Source of the DNA: an uncultured Ruminococcus sp.
GTDB taxonomy: Bacteria > Bacillota > Clostridia > Oscillospirales > CAG-272
Assembly (NCBI GenBank): GCA_902797495.1
Contig: CADBTH010000122.1
Coordinates: 1-9,872, forward strand
Length of the DNA: 9,872 nt
Reading direction: 5' to 3'
Shown: positions 1-6,035 of the stretch, one piece after another
Layout of the letters: every line of letters starts with the position of its first letter
How positions within the stretch are numbered: the first letter of the stretch is position 1
Program-made: the position numbers and the translations under genes
The notes under the pieces: model-generated
What the model saw: the letters and a program-made list of their open reading frames with translations, nothing else
Database searches by the model: none
Told to the model about the DNA's origin: nothing

Positions 1-300
1 CGAGACCAGATTAAAGAGCTTCAATATCTCCTTCTTGTGCATTAGGAGCTTTTTCTCTCTCATCGGGTCGCGGTTGAAGACGTTGCCTTTCTCATAAGGC
101 GAGACGTGGATGCCGAGCGCATATATCTCACCGTTATAGATGCGGCAGTACGAATCCTTCAGGTTCACGTTCCCTCCCCTGATGCTCTTGATCTCCGTTC
201 CGAAGAGCGATATGCCTGCTTCGTACGTATCTTCGACGAAGTAATCGTGGCGCGCTTTTCTGTTCTGCGCGACGACCTTCCGTTCTTTGTTGACAGCCAC
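1..300 (-). CDS. smpB: SsrA-binding protein SmpB (N-terminal 100 residues; runs off the left edge)
   Basis: SmpB binds tmRNA (SsrA) and delivers it to stalled ribosomes for trans-translation, the cytoplasmic rescue of ribosomes on broken mRNAs. The visible 100 residues show the family pattern: NRKARHDYFVEDTYEAG near residues 13-29, then GTEIKSIRGGNVNLKDSYC (about 34-52), the IHVSPYEKGN stretch, and the NRDPMREKKLLMHKKEI signature (about 78-94). SmpB is normally about 150-160 residues, so roughly the last third, including the basic C-terminal tail that enters the mRNA channel, lies outside the window. The start is a GTG at 298-300, chosen because AAAGGAGGG sits about 8 bases upstream and no ATG precedes it. 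It has its own promoter at 331-359 and is divergent from the tRNA gene. The family call is very secure. Confidence 0.97.
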   Translation of the reverse strand, partial: MAVNKERKVVAQNRKARHDYFVEDTYEAGISLFGTEIKSIRGGNVNLKDSYCRIYNGEIYALGIHVSPYEKGNVFNRDPMREKKLLMHKKEILKLFNLVS

Positions 301-330
301 GGCACGTCCCTCCTTTCCGCGGTAGAACCT

Positions 331-359
331 ATTGTATCATTATTAACGCTGTTTTGCAA
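331..359 (-). promoter_or_regulatory. Sigma-A type promoter of smpB
   Basis: On the minus strand a TTGCAA -35 (354-359) is followed by a 17-base spacer and a TACAAT -10 (331-336) preceded by TGA, an extended -10. Transcription should start near 324-325, leaving about 25 bases of leader with the SD before the GTG start of smpB. Spacing and position make this convincing by eye, although no start site has been mapped. Confidence 0.75.
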
Positions 360-399
360 GAGCTTTCGCAAAGTTTTTTGAGAAAATACGAAATAGGGC

Positions 400-428
400 T
401 TGCAATCGTTGAAAAACTGTGGTATACT
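400..428 (+). promoter_or_regulatory. Sigma-A type promoter of tRNA-Val
   Basis: TTGCAA (400-405), a 17-base spacer and TATACT (423-428), the latter preceded by TGG as an extended -10. The predicted start near 435 is only about 5 bases before the mature tRNA end, as is usual for a tRNA gene. It is divergent from the smpB promoter, with about 40 bases between the two -35 boxes, and has the same -35 hexamer, spacer length and extended -10. Confidence 0.8.
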
Positions 429-439
429 ATCATTCGCGT

Positions 440-516
440 GAGGGCGTAGCTCAGCTGGTTAGAGCGCCTGCGTGACATGCAGGAGGTCGGTGGTTCAAAT
501 CCACTCGTCCTCACCA
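440..516 (+). tRNA. tRNA-Val (anticodon GAC), CCA encoded
   Basis: A 77-base cloverleaf can be folded completely. The acceptor stem is GAGGGCG/CGTCCTC with one G-U pair, followed by T8 A9. The D arm has a GCTC/GAGC stem. The anticodon arm is CCTGC-GTGACAT-GCAGG, with T33 and anticodon GAC. The variable loop is five bases (AGGTC). The T arm has loop TTCAAAT with a GGTGG/CCACT stem (one G-U). The discriminator base is A, and CCA is encoded at 514-516. GAC reads the valine codons GUC and GUU. This is the only plus-strand gene in the window; it has its own promoter and a hairpin terminator immediately downstream, so it is transcribed alone. Confidence 0.96.
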
Positions 517-520
517 TCAA

Positions 521-557
521 AGAAAAGACCTTTGCCCGATAGGCAAAGGTCTTTTCT
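521..557 (+). terminator. Terminator of tRNA-Val, probably bidirectional
   Basis: A perfect 16-bp inverted repeat (521-536 with 542-557) with a five-base CGATA loop begins four bases after the tRNA CCA. The 3' arm ends in TCTTTTCT, so the U-rich tract lies inside the stem rather than after it. The hairpin is symmetrical enough to stop transcription arriving from carD on the other strand too. Confidence 0.75.
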
Positions 558-576
558 GATTCCCGTCGCCTTCACC

Positions 577-604
577 AAAAAATATGACCTGCCGTTGGCA
601 GGTC
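577..604 (-). terminator. Rho-independent terminator of carD
   Basis: Read on the minus strand, an 8-bp stem GACCTGCC/GGCAGGTC with a three-base loop is followed by ATATTTTTTGG, a proper U tract. It begins 12 bases after the carD stop codon. Together with the tRNA hairpin it insulates two convergent transcripts. Confidence 0.85.
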
Positions 605-616
605 TATTTTGATTCG

Positions 617-1123
617 TTATGAAGACTTTTCAACTTTATCGCCGATATAGGATACGACTTCCGTGCGGGGGATGCCGAGGACGAAGGAGAATTCGTCGTG
701 GAGGAGTTTTTCGGCCTCTCTGAGGAAGCGCTCGTCGGTGACGTGGAAATGCTTTTTCTGCTCACGCATTTCTATCTGGTGGACGTAGAGCATATCGATC
801 ATTCTGAGGATAGCGAGGCAGTCGCCGCTCTTGAGGGTGGTCTGGCAGAACTCCTTGCGCTCCGCGTCGCTCGCGATCCAGCTCTGCGAGCCGGGAATTA
901 TTGAGCAGAGCATCTCGTCTATTTCCTCTTTTGTGAGGACGGGGCGCATCTGCGAGAGCAGGACTTCGTTGTCAACGGGAACGAAAATGGTCGATCTCGG
1001 GTCGCTGACGGGAGACAGTACGTAGTATTCTTTGTTTTCAATGCCGAACTGCATCGTTGTGATCTCGCTGATGCGGCAGACTCCGTGCGTTCCGTACACG
1101 ACGTGTTCTCCGACAGAATACAT
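617..1123 (-). CDS. CarD family transcriptional regulator (RNA polymerase-binding)
   Basis: CarD/CdnL proteins bind the RNA polymerase beta subunit through an N-terminal Tudor-like domain and stabilise open complexes with a helical C-terminal domain. In the 168-residue protein the N-terminal domain is clear: GEHVVYGTHGVCRI (residues 5-18), YYVLSPVSD (33-41) and IFVPVDN (46-52). The C-terminal part (about 65-168) is helical and carries Trp82 in a SQSW context, at the place of the conserved tryptophan that wedges into the upstream edge of the promoter bubble in actinobacterial CarD. The start is the ATG at 1121-1123 because GGAGAGGAG precedes it by about 6 bases; an in-frame TTG at 1144 would translate this SD and has none of its own. 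Length is normal for the family. It stands alone between its own promoter and terminator. Confidence 0.93.
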   Translation of the reverse strand: MYSVGEHVVYGTHGVCRISEITTMQFGIENKEYYVLSPVSDPRSTIFVPVDNEVLLSQMRPVLTKEEIDEMLCSIIPGSQSWIASDAERKEFCQTTLKSGDCLAILRMIDMLYVHQIEMREQKKHFHVTDERFLREAEKLLHDEFSFVLGIPRTEVVSYIGDKVEKSS

Positions 1124-1183
1124 CTCTGACTCCTCTCCGATCAAAAAAATACAATAAAATGCATATAGTTTTATACTACATAT

Positions 1184-1212
1184 ATTCTAACATATTATAA
1201 TCGAAAAATCAA
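1184..1212 (-). promoter_or_regulatory. Sigma-A type promoter of carD
   Basis: On the minus strand: TTGATT (1207-1212), a 17-base spacer, then TAGAAT (1184-1189) preceded by TGT, an extended -10. The predicted start is near 1177, giving a leader of about 54 bases. A TATAAT lies inside the spacer, but nothing like a -35 box is at the right distance from it. Confidence 0.75.
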
Positions 1213-1335
1213 GAAATGAGAATCGATTTTTTCCGTCGTTACGGGGATTTTTTTCTGTTTTTACGGGGGTTTCGGGTAAATATTGGTTATCGTTTTGAGA
1301 TTTATTCCGTTCAAAGTACACGCTTTGCGAACGTG
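1213..1335. other. Intergenic DNA between yerB-like terminator and carD promoter
   Basis: About 120 AT-rich bases with no credible gene: the open plus-strand frame here has no SD, no family resemblance, and runs into the antisense of the lipoprotein gene. The only visible structure is a short direct repeat, TTACGGGG followed by a T run (around 1239-1253) and again TTTACGGGGGTTT (around 1259-1271). It could be an upstream element of the carD promoter, but nothing supports a specific role. Confidence 0.5.
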
Positions 1336-1367
1336 AAAACGGGGACGACGGACTGCCGTCATCCCCG
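1336..1367 (-). terminator. Rho-independent terminator of the DUF3048 lipoprotein gene
   Basis: On the minus strand, a 12-bp stem starting CGGGGATGACGG pairs with CCGTCGTCCCCG (one G-U pair) around a four-base loop, then TTTTC. It begins 11 bases after the stop codon of the lipoprotein gene. Confidence 0.85.
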
Positions 1368-1378
1368 CGCTGTTCGAT

Positions 1379-2494
1379 TTAAGGTATCATCTCTACGGAA
1401 TCGGAGATATCCGTCGGGCAGACGTTTATGAACGTCTTTCCGCGGTTGAGCGTGATCACGTCTCCCGTGTCCGCTCTCGTGAAGACGGCGTTTCCGTCCG
1501 CGCTGTCTCTGTGCCACTTTATCGGCACGTACGTTCCGCCCGTCGCGAGATAGCCGTCGCCGTCGCCGACGGTCTCTACCCTCAGTCTGCCGTAATCGTC
1601 GTAGACGTACGTGGTGCAGAACAGAACGAGGACGTTTTTGAAAGAGAGCTGCTCTCCGGTACCGCCGTCGATATGAGGCATGCCGTCGTACTGATATCTG
1701 AGGTAGACGTCGTTTTCTTCGTCGTACTCAAAGTCGACCGTCTGATAGTATGAGAACGGAATATGTATCCCGCGGCACTCTTCCCCGCCCGTCGAATAAG
1801 TCTTTCCCCACTCGCAGAAGTTGAAGGGGTAAGAGAATCCGTCGCGAAGGTCGGTCCTGTAGCCGCAGTAATCTATCGTCCGAACGATGCCGTCGCCGGT
1901 AGTCATCAGCGTGTGCTCGATAGCCATCGTCTGCATTCTGGTCTCGTCTCTGTAATAGATGCCGAGCGGGTCGCCTCTTGCGCCGTCGATATTGTTGATC
2001 CCACGGTTGGCGAGATCGGAATAAGCGTCCTCGCTTCCGCCGGCGTGTACGTAGATCGCGTCGAACGTCTGGGCGAAATCGATGTAGTACGGTCTCGACG
2101 AGCGTACAGAGCCGATGACGCCGAGGTCGCGGTACTCCGCGAAGAGCGCGAACAGACGGGTGATGCCGCCTTCCGCAAGGCACTCGACGATGATATCCGC
2201 CTTGCCCACACCTACCTGCGGGAGCGCGTCGTAGATGTTGTTTATCATGACTCCGACGGGTCTTGAGTGCGAGACGTCGTATCCCGATTCAAGCCCGGTG
2301 AGGGGGTTGAGGAAGGCGGGAGGCGCTTCTTCCGTTTCGGTCGGCTCAAGTTCTACGGTGATCTCCGTCGTCGCCGCGGAGGTATCCGTCGTCTCCGCGT
2401 CGCCGTTCGCTCCGCATGAGGAGAACGGGATCGCAAGTGACGCCGCGAGGAGGATAAGTGAGAGGATTCTTAAAACTCTTTTCAATTCATTCAC
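1379..2494 (-). CDS. DUF3048 domain lipoprotein, YerB-like
   Basis: This 371-residue protein is exported and lipid-anchored by prediction: KR near the N-terminus, a hydrophobic stretch at about 7-24 and a lipobox-like FSSC with Cys27, then a Thr/Glu-rich linker (30-60). The DUF3048 N-terminal domain begins at NPLTGL (63-68) and includes RPVGVMINN (78-86), ADIIVECLAEGGITRLFALF (99-118) and VIGSVRSSRPYY (126-137). The C-terminal DUF3048 domain covers roughly 240-365. Bacillus subtilis YerB is the best-known relative; its biochemical role is not established, so I name no reaction. The start is a GTG at 2492-2494, with AAGG about 7 bases upstream; it overlaps the stop region of the upstream gene by 8 bases, which suggests translational coupling. 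Family assignment is secure, function is not. Confidence 0.92.
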   Translation of the reverse strand: MNELKRVLRILSLILLAASLAIPFSSCGANGDAETTDTSAATTEITVELEPTETEEAPPAFLNPLTGLESGYDVSHSRPVGVMINNIYDALPQVGVGKADIIVECLAEGGITRLFALFAEYRDLGVIGSVRSSRPYYIDFAQTFDAIYVHAGGSEDAYSDLANRGINNIDGARGDPLGIYYRDETRMQTMAIEHTLMTTGDGIVRTIDYCGYRTDLRDGFSYPFNFCEWGKTYSTGGEECRGIHIPFSYYQTVDFEYDEENDVYLRYQYDGMPHIDGGTGEQLSFKNVLVLFCTTYVYDDYGRLRVETVGDGDGYLATGGTYVPIKWHRDSADGNAVFTRADTGDVITLNRGKTFINVCPTDISDSVEMIP

Positions 2495-2807
2495 CGATCA
2501 GCCTTGTGAGCCAGATATAGCCGAGTTCAAACGCTTCGAAGAGTCCTTTTTTGAGGTCCTGCTTCGCTATCTTGTCCGTTGCGGAAAGGGTCTCGTCCGT
2601 TTTTACGATCTGAATGAGGACCATGTCGGGAACGGTCTTGCCGTCCTGCTCGGTCTCGGTCATAACGGTCAGACAGAGGACGTATTCGTCGTCCATGTTG
2701 CCGTAGCAGATAACGTTGTTATCTCTGACGAGGGGTCTTCCCTTGTACATCAGATACTCGCCCTTTACGGTCGCCTTTTCTATGATCTCTTTTTCTTTTT
2801 CGTCCAT
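2487..2807 (-). CDS. Small protein of unknown family (106 residues)
   Basis: I do not recognise this family. The protein is acidic and soluble-looking, with no signal peptide or membrane segment. A charged N-terminal helix (DEKEKEIIEKA) is followed by GEYLMYKGRPLVRDNN, then alternating hydrophobic strands (YVLCLTVMTE, MVLIQIVKTD), and a C-terminal helical part DLKKGLFEAFELGYIWL. That is the outline of a small alpha/beta fold. It is a real gene: a near-consensus promoter lies at 2844-2872, AAAGGA precedes the ATG with suitable spacing, and its last codons overlap the start of the DUF3048 lipoprotein gene, so the two are co-expressed. The tight overlap suggests a shared process with the lipoprotein, but the sequence itself does not say which. 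Confidence 0.88.
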   Translation of the reverse strand: MDEKEKEIIEKATVKGEYLMYKGRPLVRDNNVICYGNMDDEYVLCLTVMTETEQDGKTVPDMVLIQIVKTDETLSATDKIAKQDLKKGLFEAFELGYIWLTRLIGE

Positions 2808-2843
2808 TTATTTAATCCTTTCGCAGGTTTGATCGCTCCATTA

Positions 2844-2872
2844 ATTTTACTATATTATTATATAAATGTCAA
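2844..2872 (-). promoter_or_regulatory. Strong sigma-A promoter of the small-protein/DUF3048 operon
   Basis: On the minus strand a perfect TTGACA (2867-2872) is followed by a 17-base spacer and TAAAAT (2844-2849). The leader would be about 30 bases and includes the AAAGGA SD. This is the closest match to the vegetative consensus in the window, so the unit is probably expressed during growth, unlike the sporulation operon beside it. Confidence 0.85.
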
Positions 2873-2890
2873 GTGTTTTCGGAAGGTGTT

Positions 2891-2922
2891 AGCAAAGCGG
2901 CGGCTCGCGCCGCCGCTTTACT
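2891..2922 (-). terminator. GC-rich hairpin at the end of the spoIIIA operon
   Basis: An 11-bp perfect stem AAAGCGGCGGC/GCCGCCGCTTT with a four-base loop can be extended to 14 bp on the minus-strand RNA through a U-G pair. It lies three bases after the spoIIIAH stop. No run of Us follows (the RNA continues GCUAACACC), so termination strength is uncertain; the sense-specific U-G pair favours a role on the minus strand. Confidence 0.65.
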
Positions 2923-2925
2923 AAG

Positions 2926-3492
2926 TCAGTTTCGCTCTATTATCTTCAGGTCGTCCGGAAAGATGCCGCACTCGTTGTAGACTATCTCGCTGATCTGCGC
3001 GACGTCGCCGGGAGTCAGCCCTTCGGTCTTGACGATCACGCTCGCCTCGTTCCCGTTCACGACGGCGATGCACTGCTCGAATCCCTTCGCCTCGATCAGA
3101 GACTCTATGTTCGCTTCGCTCTCTATGTCGTCTGCGATCTTCTGTATGTCGCCGTAGGCGTTGTTCTTTACTTCGTCGACCGCTGTCCCGCTCTCGGTGA
3201 CCGTTTTGAGCACCGCCATCGCTTCGTCGCGGGCGGTCTGACGGCTGATCGCGATGGAGGCGAAGAAGTCCTCGTCGGAGACCGACGCCTCTTCACCTTC
3301 GGGCGAGAGGAATCCCGCAACGCTCGCAAGCTCATCCTCAAGTTTTTCGCTCTTCACAGTGTCCTTCACGGTCAGAAAATTGAGCAGCACAGCGACTCCG
3401 ATAACGATCACAGCCATCGCCGCGATCACCGTCTTCTTCCCGATCTTACGGATGACGGAAGACGATTTTTGTTTGATTTTTTCGATATCCAT
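2926..3492 (-). CDS. spoIIIAH: Stage III sporulation protein AH
   Basis: SpoIIIAH sits in the mother-cell membrane around the forespore; its extracellular domain meets SpoIIQ from the forespore, forming part of the channel that keeps the engulfed forespore alive and sigma-G active. In the 188-residue protein a basic N-terminus (KIGKK, 16-20) is followed by one membrane segment at about 21-40. A Glu/Ser-rich linker (48-80) leads to a ring-building-motif domain from about 85 onward, ending with EASVIVKTEGLTPGDVAQI and VYNECGIFPDDLKII, the typical SpoIIIAH tail. The start is the ATG at 3490-3492: CCGGAGG is 5-6 bases upstream, whereas an upstream in-frame TTG (3519) would translate that SD. It is shorter than the 218-residue B. 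subtilis protein, mainly in the linker. It is the last gene of the operon. Confidence 0.95.
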   Translation of the reverse strand: MDIEKIKQKSSSVIRKIGKKTVIAAMAVIVIGVAVLLNFLTVKDTVKSEKLEDELASVAGFLSPEGEEASVSDEDFFASIAISRQTARDEAMAVLKTVTESGTAVDEVKNNAYGDIQKIADDIESEANIESLIEAKGFEQCIAVVNGNEASVIVKTEGLTPGDVAQISEIVYNECGIFPDDLKIIERN

Positions 3493-3542
3493 ATCTACCT
3501 CCGGTATATTAGTGTTCAATATATATGACGGCAGCGCTCCGT

Positions 3543-4016
3543 TTATGTACCGGCGACCGCGATCTTCGAGGAGTCAAGTCCGAGCGCCGACGAAACGAGA
3601 GAGATGATCTTCTGCTTTACGACGGGGCGGTCGCCTCCGGTACAGACTACCGCGACTCCCCTGATCTTCGGGGAGACGACGCAAAGCTCGATTCCTCCTC
3701 CCTCTGCGTCGACAGTCACGCTCTTGCGATAGTCTCCGTTCTGCTCGACGTCCTTCGCCATGACGTACTCCTCGGACGTGTCGAGGGTAAGCAGCACCTC
3801 GGCGCGCCTCACGCCTGAGACGGAGAGGCAGAGCTCCTCGACCTTCTCCTCAAGTTCTTCCGAGAGAAGCGCAACGCAGTACTCTCTCTTCTCTTCCGCG
3901 TCCCCGCCGCGGTAGAACGCGAGCGCGACGAGCGCGGCGGCGACGAGAAGAAGCGGCAGCGCCGCTCTCTTATTTTTGAACGGTAAGATAGTTTTTTCAG
4001 CCTTCGTAATTTTCAC
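3543..4016 (-). CDS. spoIIIAG: Stage III sporulation protein AG (start codon uncertain)
   Basis: SpoIIIAG builds the large oligomeric ring of the SpoIIIA-SpoIIQ channel in the intermembrane space. One membrane segment (Ala/Leu/Val-rich, ending ALAFYRGG) follows a basic stretch KNKR. The ring-building domain follows: VSGVRRAEVLLTLD, an insertion with YVMAKDVEQNG, then the family hallmark KIRGVAVVCTGGDRPVVKQK and the SSALGLDSSKIAV end. Numbering from the GTG at 4014-4016 the protein is 157 residues, against 229 in B. subtilis. The insertion between the first strand and the conserved KIRG is short. The start is unusual: GGGAGG at 4016-4021 is a strong SD, but no ATG, GTG or TTG follows it before the membrane segment. 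The GTG given here overlaps the SD; ATT at 4008-4010 is better spaced. It overlaps the end of spoIIIAF. Confidence 0.93.
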   Translation of the reverse strand: MKITKAEKTILPFKNKRAALPLLLVAAALVALAFYRGGDAEEKREYCVALLSEELEEKVEELCLSVSGVRRAEVLLTLDTSEEYVMAKDVEQNGDYRKSVTVDAEGGGIELCVVSPKIRGVAVVCTGGDRPVVKQKIISLVSSALGLDSSKIAVAGT

Positions 4017-4461
4017 CTCCCGAATCAATGATACGCACGTTGTCGCAGAGCAAAAGCTCCCGCACGAACTTTTCCGCCTCCTCCGCGTCAGCGCCGCGAA
4101 CTATCGCTTCGCATCCGGTCACGATGACGTTCGAGACGTCACTGTCGTCGTAAGCGATCGATACCGAGTCGACGTCCGCCCCCGGGAACTTTTCACGTAA
4201 AGCTTCTGAGACGCGCTTTTCAAGCTCCTTTGCGCAGGATGCGACGAGCCTTTCGTCCCCCGCGCTCTTCGCCGCTTCAACGTCACGCCAAAACGCCGCC
4301 GCGCCGTCCGCGACGACGGAGCGAAGGGGAATGAGCGCCGTGAGCGCGATAAAGGCGCAGCAGACGGAAGTCGCCGCCTTCTCGTGCCGACTGCCCGAAC
4401 AGAGTATGACGACCGCGGCGGAAGCGACCGTCGCCGCGACGACTCCGGTAACGTAGCTCAT
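3997..4461 (-). CDS. spoIIIAF: Stage III sporulation protein AF
   Basis: SpoIIIAF is an integral-membrane component of the SpoIIIA complex, and its soluble C-terminal domain resembles the ring-building motifs of AG and AH. The 154-residue protein begins MSYVTGVVAATVA, with membrane segments at about 5-22 and 30-50. A soluble part with a charged helix (CAKELEKRVSEALREKF) follows, then the alternating VDSVSIAYDDSDVSNVIV and an acidic C-terminus. The B. subtilis protein has 206 residues, so this one is compact. The start is the ATG at 4459-4461, with GGAGG six bases upstream; it overlaps the spoIIIAE stop as ATGA. The same frame stays open for about 190 codons upstream, inside spoIIIAE, but that part is GC-rich shadow (Arg-rich, no family likeness). 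Sequence conservation in AF is low; position in the operon makes the call firm. Confidence 0.92.
   Translation of the reverse strand: MSYVTGVVAATVASAAVVILCSGSRHEKAATSVCCAFIALTALIPLRSVVADGAAAFWRDVEAAKSAGDERLVASCAKELEKRVSEALREKFPGADVDSVSIAYDDSDVSNVIVTGCEAIVRGADAEEAEKFVRELLLCDNVRIIDSGGENYEG
4005..4021 (-). promoter_or_regulatory. SD of spoIIIAG followed by a non-canonical start (ATT or ACG)
   Basis: On the minus strand GGGAGG (4016-4021) runs into TGAAA and then ATT (4008-4010) and ACG (4005-4007), both in the spoIIIAG frame. The extended SD GGAGGTGA matches the 16S rRNA tail well. ATT is 5 bases and ACG is 8 bases downstream of GGAGG. Canonical in-frame starts exist only at or before the SD: GTG overlapping it (4014-4016) and TTG at 4026-4028, which has no SD. 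Confidence 0.6.
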
Positions 4462-5648
4462 ATCTTTCCTCCGTATGAGATAAATGCGAAAACGATCACG
4501 AGGAATACGCTCGAGGCGGAAACTGTAAGCGCGATGAGCGCAGAAGATGCGGACGAGAGGTCTTCGAACAGTTTTGACGACCTCTGAAGTCCGAGAACGC
4601 CGCACAGTACCGAGACTGCGAACAGAGTCGCTTTCCCCGCGACGAGCGTCACGAGAGGCGTCAGCGTCAGGGCGAACAGAACGGCGAGAAGCACTACCCC
4701 CGCGACGCTCTTCACTCCCGCCGCTCCCGCGGCGATGAACGACACCGTATCCCCGACGGCGCTTCCGACGAAAGGCACGAACGACCCTACGGCGAACTTG
4801 ACGGTCTTCAGCCCCGCGGTGTCGGCGGCGGACGAGAGCAGGCTCTGTACTCCGAAGACGAACGATGAGACCGTACTCACGGCGACCGTGATCCATATCG
4901 CCGCTTTTCTGACGAACGAAGACAGAGAGACCGCGGCGCCGCCCGGGAAGACGGACTCCGCGAAGGACAACGCCGTCGATGCGGCGATCATTGGGAGCGC
5001 CGCTCCCGAGAATATGCGCTCGCATATATCGGACGTCGCGGTGATAAACGCGGCGCCAACCCCCGCCGACGTGACGTTTCCCGTTGCGACGAGAGACGCG
5101 GTAACGAGCGGGACTGCGGCGTTCGCGACTGAGGCGAGAGTCTTGAGATAAGACGCGACAGACTCAAACGACAGAACTCCCGCGTACGACGCGGTGAGAC
5201 AGAACGCCGCGTGCATTACCGCTCCCGCGGTCCCCGAAACGGCGCCGCCGTCAGAGACCGATTTCATTATGAATACGATCACTGCCATCGCGGCGAGGAC
5301 TGCGGCTTCGGGAAGTATTTTTCCGACAGCTCTCCCGATCTCGCCGAATATCAGACCGACGAAGTATTCAGCCCCGAAAGCCTCGCCCGCCGCCGCGGGG
5401 TCGGAATCCCCGGTCACGTCGGGGAGCATGTCCGCAACGTTTTTCGGAAGAGATGAGAGAAACGAGTCGAGCCCGTCGTCCTCTCCGTCCTGCGTCTCCC
5501 CCGTCAGAAACTCCGTGACTCCGACGTTTCGCCCTTCCTCCGTATACTCGCGGTATTTCTCCACGTAATCCTCCGCACGGCACGCCTCCGGTGCGAACAG
5601 GGAGAAGGCGATGAACGCCGTTATAACGGCGGCAAAAAGCTTTCTCAT
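4458..5648 (-). CDS. spoIIIAE: Stage III sporulation protein AE
   Basis: SpoIIIAE is the large polytopic membrane protein of the SpoIIIA complex, thought to form the export-gate-like part together with AC and AD. The 396-residue protein (399 in B. subtilis) begins with a signal-like segment MRKLFAAVITAFIAF, with possible cleavage after CRA at residue 25. An acidic, extracytoplasmic N-terminal region follows (about 26-90), then a long run of Gly/Ala/Val/Ser-rich membrane segments to the C-terminus, including VGSFVPFVGSAVGDTV, a recognisable SpoIIIAE stretch. The start is the ATG at 5646-5648: it overlaps the spoIIIAD stop as ATGA and places the signal peptide at the N-terminus. Its SD is weak, so translation probably depends on coupling to spoIIIAD. 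An open frame reaching back to 5768 lies inside spoIIIAD and is not coding. Confidence 0.95.
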   Translation of the reverse strand: MRKLFAAVITAFIAFSLFAPEACRAEDYVEKYREYTEEGRNVGVTEFLTGETQDGEDDGLDSFLSSLPKNVADMLPDVTGDSDPAAAGEAFGAEYFVGLIFGEIGRAVGKILPEAAVLAAMAVIVFIMKSVSDGGAVSGTAGAVMHAAFCLTASYAGVLSFESVASYLKTLASVANAAVPLVTASLVATGNVTSAGVGAAFITATSDICERIFSGAALPMIAASTALSFAESVFPGGAAVSLSSFVRKAAIWITVAVSTVSSFVFGVQSLLSSAADTAGLKTVKFAVGSFVPFVGSAVGDTVSFIAAGAAGVKSVAGVVLLAVLFALTLTPLVTLVAGKATLFAVSVLCGVLGLQRSSKLFEDLSSASSALIALTVSASSVFLVIVFAFISYGGKI

Positions 5649-6034
5649 ACCTGCGAGACCAGCGACGAGGCGTATCTGTAGAGCTCCGTGAAGAGCGGGA
5701 GAGCGATGAAGAGTATTTCGATCTTTCCGACAGTCGAGACCGTCTTCGAAAGCACGGGAGAGTCGCACCCGGAGCAGACGTCCGCGGCAACGTCGCAGAC
5801 GAGAGCGGCCACGGCGACCTTCAGAACTGTCGGAAAAAATCTGTACGCACCGCTCTCGTTCGCGATCATCTTCGCCGTCTCTACCGCATCTGCGATCTTC
5901 GGCAGACAGACGCCGACGGCCGCGACGATACCGGCGCAGACGACAGCCGAGTGAAGAGGGCTTCCCGTCCTTCTGAGGATGAGCGCGACGATAGCTGAGA
6001 GGAATAGAATTCCCGCGATCCTGAGCACGTCCAT
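5645..6034 (-). CDS. spoIIIAD: Stage III sporulation protein AD
   Basis: SpoIIIAD is a small polytopic membrane protein of the SpoIIIAC/AD family, a partner of AC and AE in the membrane platform. The 129 residues (133 in B. subtilis) contain hydrophobic segments at about 2-20, 28-46, 66-86 and 100-117. The segment MIANESGAYRFFPTVLK and the end GKIEILFIALPLFTELYRYASSLV are characteristic of AD. The ATG is one base after the spoIIIAC stop (TGATATG) and no clear SD is visible, so re-initiation or coupling is likely. Confidence 0.95.
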   Translation of the reverse strand: MDVLRIAGILFLSAIVALILRRTGSPLHSAVVCAGIVAAVGVCLPKIADAVETAKMIANESGAYRFFPTVLKVAVAALVCDVAADVCSGCDSPVLSKTVSTVGKIEILFIALPLFTELYRYASSLVSQV

Positions 6035-6035
6035 A

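Noticed and set aside
440..616. Integration (att) site at the tRNA 3' end
   Set aside because: No integrase gene and no second copy of the tRNA 3' end in the window; the downstream DNA is the terminator and carD.
1216..1431. Small plus-strand open frame of 71 codons between carD and the lipoprotein gene
   Set aside because: No SD, no recognisable domain, and it crosses the terminator hairpin and ends within the antisense of the lipoprotein gene.
2844..2922. Repeat or riboswitch in the gap between spoIIIAH and the small gene
   Set aside because: The gap is fully explained by one GC-rich hairpin and one sigma-A promoter; no aptamer-like structure is visible.
1763..2924. Plus-strand open frames opposite the DUF3048 gene and the small gene (1763-2266 and 2235-2924)
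   Set aside because: Both are antisense to supported genes; the second also crosses the promoter and part of the terminator at 2844-2922. Neither has an SD or family resemblance.
4022..4300. Internal promoter inside spoIIIAF for AG-AH, as reported for B. subtilis
   Set aside because: I looked by eye for sigma-E-like boxes on the minus strand upstream of spoIIIAG and found no pair with acceptable spacing; a weak one cannot be excluded.
4462..5025. Upstream extension of the spoIIIAF frame inside spoIIIAE
   Set aside because: It is Arg-rich, unlike any SpoIIIA protein. The ATG at 4461 has a good SD and overlaps the spoIIIAE stop in the usual way.
5649..5768. N-terminal extension of spoIIIAE by 40 residues
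   Set aside because: It lies inside spoIIIAD, and would hide the signal-like segment that otherwise starts at the ATG at 5648.
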